Part shown: positions 12,458 through 23,309 of the stretch, piece by piece
Layout: every line of letters starts with the position of its first letter
How positions within the stretch are numbered: the stretch's first letter is position 1
DNA from: Dreissena polymorpha
Lineage: Eukaryota; Mollusca; Bivalvia; Myida; Dreissenidae
Reading direction: 5' to 3'
DNA length: 64,000 nucleotides
Assembly (NCBI RefSeq): GCF_020536995.1
Contig: NC_068358.1
Span: 33,384,509 to 33,448,508 of the forward strand
Notes under the pieces: model-generated
Told to the model about the DNA's origin: nothing
Seen by the model: only the letters and a program-made list of their open reading frames with translations
Database searches by the model: none
Program-made: the position numbers and the translations under genes

Positions 12458-13057
12458 AAAAAGTATAATGTCCCTTACCGTGGTGTTAATTAAGGGCCAC
12501 GTGTCAAATTGCAAGTATAATGTATCGGATTATAATCGATAATCAGGATAAATATACAGATAATTCAATAAAGATAAAGTCAATATAGGTACAGTATACG
12601 TGTTTGTTCATTGGAGTATCGCATGTTATAAAAAAGTAATTATTTCATAATTTTCTTCACATGCTTCAAAGTCATTTCGTAACACTTATGACGTCATTTT
12701 GTGTTTTGAAATGTATTGATGCATGCCACGGGAGAAAGGGTAACTTTTCAGCGAAAGGGAAACAGCTGTTGATTATTGTCTTGAAAAAGGGGCATAAAAG
12801 AAACATTCACTCGTGATCATAGAACAATAATATTTTCACTTATAGCTTCGCCATTCTTGAATATATATTGTATATGATCTCTCGTGAAATAACAAACGAT
12901 CTTACACTGACATGAACAAATATCTTCTATTTAATCTTTTTGCATAACACGTCGTTTCTGTTCGTTTATTTTCCTTTTTTAAAAACAACAAAAGCATTGG
13001 TGTATCGTTTCATCATTATATTCGTTTTTGGGTACAATGAGGTAATAATATACATTT
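12458..13057. repeat. Duplicated unit B, copy 1
   Basis: 600 bp starting 'AAAAAGTATAATGTCCCTTA' and ending near 'GGTAATAATATACATTT'. It is about 97-98% identical by eye to 17507-18106. It contains no ORF with a recognisable domain. Confidence 0.9.
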
Positions 13058-13065
13058 AAAAAATT

Positions 13066-13481
13066 CTAAAAATTATAAAGCGTTGCAACGCGAAACGATT
13101 GAATAATTTGGAGAGTTCTGTTGTTGTCGTTGAAATTTGTGAAACTACAAAGATTGCTTATATAATGTATAAAATACGCATCTTATGTATGCTTGGCAAG
13201 ATAGCTCAGTTGGCTAATCGTTTTTACTGCAGGATTCCGGGGGTCACTGGTTCGAGCCCTGCTGCGGGCTACATTTTTTTTCCTTTTTTAAATTTTATTT
13301 TGGATTTTTTACTGGAGCTTTTAAAATTTAATGTTTACATTTATCAATATAAAGCATTTAATTACAAACTTCAAAACATGCCAAAATCTTTAAAAAGGCC
13401 CCTTTAAATAATCTAGCCGTATTACCGAAAACAAATATGGAATATGTTCAATAAATATTTTAATTGATGCAGCAAGTCTTT
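13066..13481. repeat. Duplicated unit A, copy 2 (A')
   Basis: Second copy of unit A with a few substitutions. Identity stops at 13481, exactly at the position where copy 1 continues into unit B. Here unrelated sequence follows and the B partner appears only at 17507. Confidence 0.9.
13195..13278 (+). ncRNA. tRNA-like Pol III segment, copy 2
   Basis: Same A box, B box and T-tract arrangement as the first copy, with minor changes ('GGCTAATCG' versus 'GGCTAATTG'). Again not foldable as a canonical tRNA. Transcription is possible but unproven. Confidence 0.6.
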
Positions 13482-14807
13482 CATAGCATTTCAAACCTCA
13501 TTCACTTAGTAAAATAGTAAAAGTTACACCAACACCACATTTTATCTTTATTTTAATAACAGCTTGTTTACAATGCAAACATACGCCCGATATTATTCAA
13601 CTTACTAATGGAACATGACACTTATACGATTGCAGCGAGAATACAGTCATAAGAATGTGTCCTAATTCAAACTACACTGTTATACACAATACAATTTCAA
13701 CTGCTACCATAAGACCAGATCGTCAGATTCTACGGTGAAAACAATTTGTGCAGTGTAACCTTTTCTTTTGCTTTGCTCTAATCGATAATTCACATCTTTC
13801 GCCATAAACGATTCGTTATCAAGTTTATGTTTTGAGCATTTCTCAACAAAATACACATATTTGGTCACATATTGTGTTTGTAACAATGTATTAGGTTGAT
13901 TGAACTCGATTTTATAGACATTCGTGATACATATTTTTTTTACATTGTTTTTGCCTTTGAACAAAAAGAACTATGAGCTGTACGTATGTACTCATAAACG
14001 CTCAGAGCATTCAAGAAGAACTTCAACGATAAAGCATAAGCTTTCTAAAGCAAAAGGTAAATTTCCGACGTCATTTTATGTAATTAACAGTAAATACTAA
14101 ATATACGTCTCGTTGTGATTCACATCCATACGGTATTTTTCACACCTATCAGTCTATATATTATCAGTGGGACGAAGTGAATATATCGTAAACAAACCAT
14201 ATGAATTAATTATTTAAAGGCCTTACCGAACATTCCACGCAGAATGGAGTTTTGTGTTCGTTCCTTGGAAATAAACAAACGTAATATTCCCGCGATGTTT
14301 ACTGTGTCAATGTTTTATGTAGTCGTGAAAATAGCGTTTTTAACAATTCGTTACTCTGCATTTGGATTTTGGAACCAAAATGTTTTTTTTAAACAAAGTC
14401 CTTTCTTCAAGTCAGTAACAGCGTCGTTGATATGTCTAGTTGCGATGAATCAAAAATTTTATTGAAAACAAATCATTGAAAATAACTGTGCCTAACAATA
14501 TCAGTTTCCGCATATTAACATAAATGTACACAATTAGAGGCAAAATTTGATTTCCTTCATATATGTTAGGGTTATGACTGAAAAACGAAAAGGGCTCATA
14601 TCCGCGGAAAGAGTTTTTATTGAACTTACGGGTTTTATAACAATCTGAACACTTCGGACAGTGGGCTACACATCGCCGGTATGGCGGAATTGTCCGAGGA
14701 TTCCCGATTTGGTTTTTAATAAACTATTACACAATGGTAACGAATATTGAAATAGAAAAAAATATCATATTAAATTATGTTCATACTGAACATTTTCTTC
14801 AACTCCA
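13482..14807. other. Left part of the ~4-kb insert between A' and B'
   Basis: Unique-looking AT-rich sequence. ORFs of 70-86 codons show no domain. It sits between the end of A' and the first recognisable LINE codons, so it may be 5' LINE sequence too diverged to read, another insertion, or original spacer. Confidence 0.4.
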
Positions 14808-17450
14808 TGATGTATTGATGAATGTGCGAAGGTTTTTCTACATGAAAACAACAAAATCACAACGAAAGACAACGATAATGCTGAAATTTTTAATTCATAC
14901 TTTGCTAATGTTGCCCAGTCCATCGGGGAAAACTACACTTTTGATTTAGATAGTCACCCAAGTCTCAAAAAAATTCATGAAAATTATCCAGATATTTGTA
15001 CCTTTAATTTTAAACCAGTAGCCATGCCCGATGTTGCCAAAGTAATTAATATGCTAAATGTAAAGAAAGCCACTGGAGTGGACAAAATATCAGCTAAGCT
15101 TTTAAAAATTGGTAAACCGGCTTTAACTGAACCTCTTACTAATCTTGTGAACATTTCTATTGCCACAAGTACTTTTCCAGATAAACTCAAAATAGCACAA
15201 GTAACACCCTTCTATAAGAAAAATGACCCTTTTTGCAAAGCTAACTATAGACCAGTAAGTGTCCTACCAATGCCCTCTAAAATTTTTGAGAAAGTAATTG
15301 CTAATCAACTTAACTCTCATTTTGATAAAAATGTTAATAAATTTTTATGTGCATTTAGAAAGGGACATGGCTGTCAAACCACCCTATTAGAACTTCTGGA
15401 GGATTGGAGGCAGGCTCTCGATAAAGACCATTACGCCGCAGCAATTATCATGGACCTGTCCAAGGCCTTCGATTGCCTGCCGCACGATATATTACTGTCA
15501 AAGCTGTCAGCGTATGGTATGTCAGAGCCTGCGTCCAGACTCCTCCAGTCTTACCTTTTTAACAGAAAGCAGCAAATCAAAATAGGAGATACAGTTAGTT
15601 CATGGGCCAGTATAACAAAAGGAGTACCCCAAGGGTCTATCCTGGGGTCCTTACTGTTCAATGTCTTTATTAATGATATTTTCTATTTTATAAACAAATC
15701 TACCCTTTACAATTATGCAGATGATAATACTCTTTCATTTTACACAACAAACTTTGATGAACTTATAAGTGTTTTACAACATGAAAGTAACATTTTTATT
15801 GATTGGTTTCATTTTAACAAGATGCAAGCTAACCCTGACAAATTTCAATCTTTGGCAATAGGCAAATTAACTTCTTGTAAAAAACCGTCATTTAAGATAG
15901 GTGATGCTACTATAACTTGTGAAAAAGTTGTTAAACTACTTGGTATTGACATAGACTATAAACTAAATTTTGATACTCATATACAAGGATTATGTAAGAA
16001 GGCAGCCACTCAAATTAACATCTTAAAAAGAGTTGGTAGAAATTTAAGTGTAAAAAGCAAGCTTTTAATTTTCCATACCTTTGTATTATCAAATTTTAAT
16101 TTTTGCCCAATGACCTGGCATTTCTGTTCAGAAACTAATATTAAAAAGATGGAAAAAATTCAAGAAAGGGCAATTCGTTTTATATACAACGACTATAGCA
16201 CTCAATATATCGATCTTTTACAAAAGGTAGACTTTCCGTCCTTGCAAATAAGACGTATAAGATCAATGGCCATTGAAACATTTAAAATCATAAATGAAAT
16301 TTCTCCACCTTTGTTAAATGATTTAATTGTTAAGAGACAGTCAACCATAAATTTTAGATATACCAATATTTTACAGATACCACAGGTACGCACAACAACA
16401 TATGGTAAAAATTCTTTTAGATATGCTGCCCCCTCGCTGTGGAACTCCCTACCAGAAGATTTTAGAAAATGTACAAATTTTTCGCAATTTAAAACTTTAA
16501 TTGGGACATGGAATGGAAAAATCTGTAGGTGCAAATGCTGTAGACTGAATGGGATTTCCACAGCAAGGGAGCATCACATCACTTAGTTTTAAGTACATTT
16601 TCTGCTATAATGTTATATAGTGTCAGTTTTGCTTAGCTTTGTGTGCTTTGGTTGCTTAGCATGCTCTATATGCTTTATTTTTACTTAAATGCTATATGCT
16701 GTTAGTGTTTTTCTTAGCTTTGTATGCTTTGTGTGCTTTGCATGCTATATATGCTTTGTAGGCCCTATATGCTTTATATGCTTTGTGTGATCTGTATGCT
16801 TTGTACACTTTGTGTGCTTTGCATGTTTTTGTGTGCTTTATATACTTTATATGCATTGTTTGCATGTATACTTTGTGTGCTTTGCATGTGTTTCTTGCTC
16901 TATATACTCTATATGCCTTGTTTGCTAGGTGTATTTTTGTGTGCTGTGTACATGTATGCCTAGTATATTTTGTATGCCTGGCATGCCTTATGTGCTTTAT
17001 TTGCGTTGTATTGCTATGTATGCTATGTATACTTTATGTGCCCTACGCTTTGTATACTCTGGTTGCTTTGTACGCTCCGTACGCTTTGTATGCTCTGCAT
17101 GCTATGTATGCTCTTTATGCTTGATATGTTTTTTATGCTCTGCATGCTGTGTCTAGTTGATATTTTATTCTTTCTCTTAAAAAATTATCTGACTTTTAAT
17201 GTAAACAAATCTAAATTTTTTAGTACCATATCTGATGTTGTAATATCATGCTATATATTTATATGTATATCTGCCTTTTAATTGTAGAACAAATTGTTTC
17301 CAGTCTTTCAGCTTTTATACACTTGTTATTTCTTATTCATCATGTTTTATAGTCGGTTGTACAAGCTGTCTGAGCTTATGTTTGTTTGTTTAACCCTTGC
17401 CGACTCAAAATAAATCTTATCTTATCTTATCTTATCTTATCTTTGTCAAA
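14808..17450 (+). mobile_element. 5'-truncated LINE (CR1/L2/Jockey-like) with intact RT domain and TTATC tail
   Basis: The reading frame is open from about 14808, with an ATG at 15024, to the stop at 16586. Upstream codons give 'AEIFNSYFANVAQSIGENY', typical pre-RT sequence. RT motifs follow: 'ANYRPVSVLPMPSKIFEKVI', 'AAIIMDLSKAFDCLPHDIL', 'GVPQGSILGSLLFNVFINDI', catalytic 'YADDN', and a C-terminal block with 'RAIRFIYNDYS' and 'SLWNSLP'. The apurinic endonuclease half is absent. The 3' UTR holds a TATGCTTTG minisatellite and ends in an (TTATC)n tail at 17413-17443. The frame is unbroken over more than 520 codons, so insertion is fairly recent, although the copy cannot encode a full protein. 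Confidence 0.9.
16640..17160. repeat. TATGCTTTG-type minisatellite in LINE 3' UTR
   Basis: More than 40 degenerate 9-10-bp units of the form 'TATGCTTTG' / 'TGTGCTTTGCA' run between the LINE stop codon and its terminal 3' sequence. Several frames stay open through it because stops are rare in this repeat; that is compositional and not coding. Confidence 0.85.
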
Positions 17451-17506
17451 CAATAAAATACGGAAAGGGTCGAACACAACGGATTTGTAATTCTGTCATT
17501 TTCCTT

Positions 17507-18106
17507 AAAAAGTATAATGTCCCTTACCGTGGTGTTAATTAACGGCCACGTGTCAAATTGCAAGTATAATGTATCGGATTATAATCGATAAATCAGGATA
17601 AATATACAGATAATTCAATAAAGATAAAGTCAAAATAGGTACAGTATACGTGTTTGTTCATTGGAGTATCGCATGTTATAAAATAGTAATTGTTTCATAA
17701 TTTTCTTCACATGCTTCAAAGTCATTTCGTAACACTTATGACGTCATTTTGTGTTTTGAAATGTATTGATGCATGCCACGGGAGAAAGGGTAACTTTTCA
17801 GCGAAAGGGAAACAGCTGTTGATTATTGTCTTGAAAAAGGGGCATAAAAGAAACATTCACTCGTGATCATAGAACAATAATATTTTCACTTATAGCTGCG
17901 CCATTCTTGAATATATATTGTATATGATCTCTCGGGAAATAACAAACGATCTTACACTGACATGAACAAATATCCTCTACTTAATCTTTTTGCATAACAC
18001 GTCGTTTCTGTTCGTTTATTTTCCTTTTTTAAAAACAACAAAAGCATTGGTGTATCGTTTCATCATTATATTCGTTTTTGGGTACAATGAGGTAATAATA
18101 TACATT
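17507..18106. repeat. Duplicated unit B, copy 2 (B')
   Basis: Second copy of unit B, starting at the same base ('AAAAAGTATAATG') as copy 1 and ending where copy 1 ends. It is separated from A' by 4,025 bp. Junction bases are '...CTTT|' at A' and '...CCTT|' before B'. Confidence 0.9.
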
Positions 18107-18838
18107 TCAACAGATAATTATATTACATATAAGTTAAATGTTGATTTCATATCAATAATTAAAATTAAAATTAAACCACCAAAAGCCCCTGTATTTTTCA
18201 ATTGTTCAGAAGAGTGATGACATATAGAAAAAAATCACAAATGCAAGAAGGGACGGGTCTTACAAAGGGTTATGGGTTACATAACCCAACTGTTCGAAAT
18301 AAATATGGTAAAAATGTACAACTATTAGAAGTATACATGGTAAATCTGTTTAATAACAGTATATTTACGACTTTTGAATTCTTACATGCGAGTTTATAAA
18401 ACATCATGGGGATGCTGAACAGTGAATAAAACTTGGCTGGCCTGGTTATGCAATTAACTACAATCCAAACACTTGTTCTGAATCAAACCCGTTTTGCTTC
18501 TGGGTCAGTTAAATCCTGATAATCACAAAAACAAGATATTAACAACAGTAAGTAAATTTTCAAAACAGAGCCAGTAAAACGAATCAATGTGTGATTAATA
18601 TTTATGTATACATTTACAGAAACATAGTTGCGTGTATTTCATAATTCTAAAATTAGCGCATTTGCAGGATGAGGCGGGTTTACAGGATGTTGGGTTCGAG
18701 TGGTTGCGATGAGTTCAAAATATAAAGAAAATAAAGAGACCACCAACAATTTGCTGTCAAGTGTCTAATGGTCAAGATATATTTCGGATTAAACACAAAC
18801 ACACAAGTGTTGGTCTTTTTTAGAAGTAATCGCCTAAA
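18107..18838. other. No gene seen
   Basis: AT-rich spacer downstream of the terminal exon of the Cys/Gly-rich gene (on its 3' side). ORFs of 65-75 codons lack any signature. Confidence 0.4.
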
Positions 18839-18942
18839 TCAGCCCAAACGCGACAAAACTCTCGGGAAGATATCAAATTCAGGCGACATACTTTGTCCCA
18901 CTTTTGCCGAGCGCTCCGGTCCCACGAACTTGTCGTTGTAAC
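18839..18942 (-). CDS. Terminal exon of Cys/Gly-rich gene
   Basis: Acceptor 'TTGTTCAG' lies just above 18942; the exon begins in phase 1 ('GT TAC AAC GAC AAG') and reads 'YNDKFVGPERSAKVGQSMSP' to a TGA at 18839-18841. The phase matches the donor of the Gly-rich exon at 20286. Assignment rests on phase and context, since this tail has no known domain. Confidence 0.45.
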
Positions 18943-19441
18943 CTGAACAATGACCACTATGCACATGCAGGTTGTTTCGAAGTGTATTAATATGAACAAT
19001 GTCAAATTTCACAAGAAAGATGTGATTTAAATTTTAAAAATAATATCATAACCTTCGATTGGCAGAAAATAAACAGCTCAGCTTGTAAAACCACGGGGTC
19101 ATGTAGTTTCAGAGAAAATTAGGTGACTCATTTTTATATTGAAGTATGTATAATCACTGTAACCCCACGCAGGGGTAAGGCGCCTTACTTTCGTTCTACG
19201 ATGATTTAAAAAGAGATTTTGTGATAAAAATAAGGACCTAAATAATCTACCTAAGCAAATATCAGCCTTTGACCCACAATTTGTTATTCACTTAATTAAC
19301 ATATACATAGAATAAATGGCGTGTTGTATTTCAATACATACGGTATTTTCGAACAACTATAACCTTCTATTCCTTAAAATGAATATCTGAATTGTAAAGT
19401 ATGCGTCAGTTGTAAGATTGAAAAATAGTGATTGTAGTAGT

Positions 19442-19531
<90 letters not shown>

Positions 19532-19549
19532 AAGTAGTAGTAGAAGAAA

Positions 19550-19580
<31 letters not shown>

Positions 19581-22500
19581 CACTGATTATACGTTTCAGA
19601 AATCATGCATTATACAAATTACACTTTTCAGAAATTATACTTTTTACACATAACACTTTTGACAATTATTATTTTTTATTTTTTTAAATTACTTTTTCAT
19701 TGATTCGTATTTTTGAACTGTGTTGAATCAATTTTTTATTACTTTTTTCGTTGATTCGTATTTTTGAACTGTGTTGAATCAATTTTGTATGTGAAAATTT
19801 TTATAACAATTAAACGGAAAATGTGCCAGTATAACAATAAAAAAAATATGAAAATATTTAACAACAACTGAAACGACAAAATCTCGCATTGTGAAGGAGT
19901 TCAAGTTGATGTTTGTGGATCAATGTCCCAATGTTCATTTATGAGTTAATTTGCATTTCAAAGTGTATGAGGTCCTTACGCGTCCGTGACTGCATTTACT
20001 TTCTACAAACAAGGACGTTTGGTCGAATACTGAATTAAAGCAGCAATTTACAGCAATTAAGTTATTGTCACTGTATATGTAATTTTGGTGTGCTGTTGGG
20101 CGGAGATCCGGAAAAACCAGAGGACATCCCTCTATCCGAAGAGCAAACCGGACATGCGTATATTAGTTCCCCGGTGATGCCTCTCCCAGCTGCAAAACGT
20201 GGCTCGATGACGTCACAGTTTGACAACCTATGGCGAATTTCGTGTCCGGCCAGCAATAACAACAGGAACGGACGCCAATATTTACCTCTCACTCCCCTGG
20301 GTCCGCCCATCATCCCACCGCCACTTCTGGCTCCTCCACTGCCGCCATTTCTGGCGCCCATACAGAACGGGCCCGTGCAGCCGCCATTACCGCTTCCACT
20401 AACTACCGGAAACATCGGGTTGATGCCGCCTGTAATGAAGAAATGCAGTGCTCGTGTATATACGCTCCATGTGGCATCTTAAGACAAAATTTGTTGTAAA
20501 ATATGGGAAAAAAAACATCTTCATTATCCTGGCAACATTTAAAAAAATCGGATTTATCCATTAAGAGTCATTCTTCCATGCAACTCCATCCAGCTCCTTC
20601 TTTCATAGCATGAAGTATGATTTGGAACCCTATATCACGTTCAATTTATTTTCCGCCCAAGAAGCGGGACGGACGAACGATACAAGCGAAATTTATGATC
20701 CGAACTCACGTCGTAGGCATCGCACGCTCGAAAATGACCTCAATTCATCAATTTCCCCACATAAGGCCACTGCATAGACACAGTTTAAGTCATTATACTA
20801 GTGAAATACATGTTCAATTAAACATACATAGGTCATGCAATATAGAAGTTTAATAGATTATAGCGAAAATTTGCGGATGCGTAATGTTTTCTTTAAATAG
20901 TGCATATATAATGTACGTATTCATTAAATGTGCGTGTTTTGTGATTCTTAAAGCGGGACTGCACGATTTTGTCAAATCTTTGTGAATTTATATAAAATGT
21001 GTAAAAAACACATAAGACATATATTTCGATATAAATTAAAATAAAAGTTAAGAAGAACATGTGTCGAAAAATGCGAAATAAGCCAGATATTTAATTCTGA
21101 AATCGAAAATGTCTGTATTATAGTCGAATTCGACAGCATGCATATAATGCATGTACGATGTGAATCTAAATTTATTTTTACGGATCATGTTAATTTCCGG
21201 CAACGATATCTATTCATACGACACACAAACACTAACTAATAATAATAATAATAAAATATAACTTTATTTCATGAAGAATTCACATTAAGAAATAATTTCT
21301 ATTTTACAATGTGGTCTTCAGTAACAAAACACAAGTATATATTTTGAAACATGCATACGAACATACAAGGGAAAAAAGAAAATGAACTATACAGTTAAAT
21401 GTTATAAATACTTCCTTATCAATTCCGACGACGTCGACGACGACGAAGACAACGACGACGATGATAATGATGACGATGATGATTATGATAATACAAAATA
21501 TGCAAAATGTGATACAAAAATCAATCTTTCAAAAATTAATCTTTCAAATAAATCACATCAGACACATCACAACAAGTATTAACATAGAAAAATTAACAAA
21601 TGAGCATACATATATATCAATGATTTGTTTGTAGGTATTCTTTAAATTTTATTTTGAATGTAATAAAAAAGACGAATGCTTCGGTTATTGTAGGAACATA
21701 TGTACGAAATCTTCGTCACAATCGGCTCGGGGCGCTAATCTGTCTTTGCTGCATTTTATGAAATTGGTCTTCAATGTATAATTTTTTTCTTGACTATTTT
21801 GTGTTATTGTAACATATTTTTTATCAATTTATTACAATTTAACACATATAAAAATCGTGCAGTCCCGCTTTAATATACATATTACAAAAAACTAATTGAG
21901 ATTATTCTTCAAAAAGTCGTCGCACACATAAGGCCTTTCTTTATATTCATTTACACATTAATGTTATTCAATCGGTTAACCACGGGTGGTCGGATGGAAG
22001 GACATGTGCAATTTATCATGTTACCCATTCAGTGTGGGCATGAAAATAAACAGGTCAAAACTTTAATTGAAATAGAGACAAGGGCGTTGTCTATGTGTTT
22101 TACCATAACATGAAGTACAAAATGTCATCTATGTGTTATACCATAACATGAAGTACAACATGTCATCTACGCATATTGAGGTTTTTGATAAGGATACCAT
22201 CAACGGGGTCATATGTTATTTGTCTTTTTATTTAAACACCGTATTAGTGTATTTTAAAATTTGCCGCATTAAGACACTATTACATTAGTTGAATGCTAAC
22301 CCATTTCTTTATGGGTGGAAATTATGAAAGCGGTGATACAACTCGGAACCCCTCGACCAAAAGATGGACACTATATTAGCCGCGTTCTTTGAATATTGGG
22401 TATAATACATATGCTTTATAAACGTCTCAAATCAGTATGTGCAGTCCGCATAGGCTTATAAGGAACGCCACTTCCTGCCAAGACAGGGACGACACTTCCC

Positions 22501-23210
22501 GCCAAGACAGGGACGACACTTCCCGCCAAGACTGGTAGATCTCTAATTTCGTCTAGAAGATGCTTCTTTTAAACAGTTAATTCCTTAAAAGCGGAAACTG
22601 TCGTCCCTGATTAGCATGCGCGAACTCCTTTTAACATCATTTATGCATTAAACTCCGTTTTACAAGAACGAGCCTCATAATTTGTTGATGAGGTTAAATG
22701 AAAAAACGAAATAACAGTACCTCCGCTTCCCGGACACATCGGCCCGAAACAACTAGAAGACGCCCGCTAACGACGTTAATAGCTCCTCATGCGTTCATCC
22801 CGCCACCTGAAGCGCTCCCGTCACTGTCTCAAACCGACGCTGCATTTCAGGGATCACAACCCCCGCCACTGCTTCCAGTTCCTGAACCAGATCCCCAAGA
22901 GTCTCTTCCAGCTATTGCGCCGTCACCGCTCCCGGATGATGAGAGCCCATTGCCGCTTGAAGAGCTCATACCGGATGCTGTAGTGGTTGGTTCTTTTGTG
23001 GTTTGTTCCAAATTTTGCTGTGACGCGGAATGTTGCGAAGATCCTAGAATGATTTTCGTGGAGAGTCTATACTTTTTCTCTAAAGTGAAAATGCTTAAAC
23101 ATGTAATGCATCATCATCAATATCATCATCATCATCATGATCATCATTATCACAATCATCATCATTATCATCATCATCATCATCATTATCACAATCATCA
23201 TCATCATCAT

Positions 23211-23309
<99 letters not shown>

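Noticed and set aside
12076-13407. Two near-identical small ORFs (63 and 102 codons) as a duplicated gene
   Set aside because: They run through the tRNA-like Pol III segment and differ only because of flanking stops; duplication of the whole A unit explains the similarity.
16724-17281. Overlapping Cys/Leu/Tyr-rich ORFs resembling membrane peptides
   Set aside because: Produced by the TATGCTTTG minisatellite in the LINE 3' UTR; stops are simply rare in the repeat.
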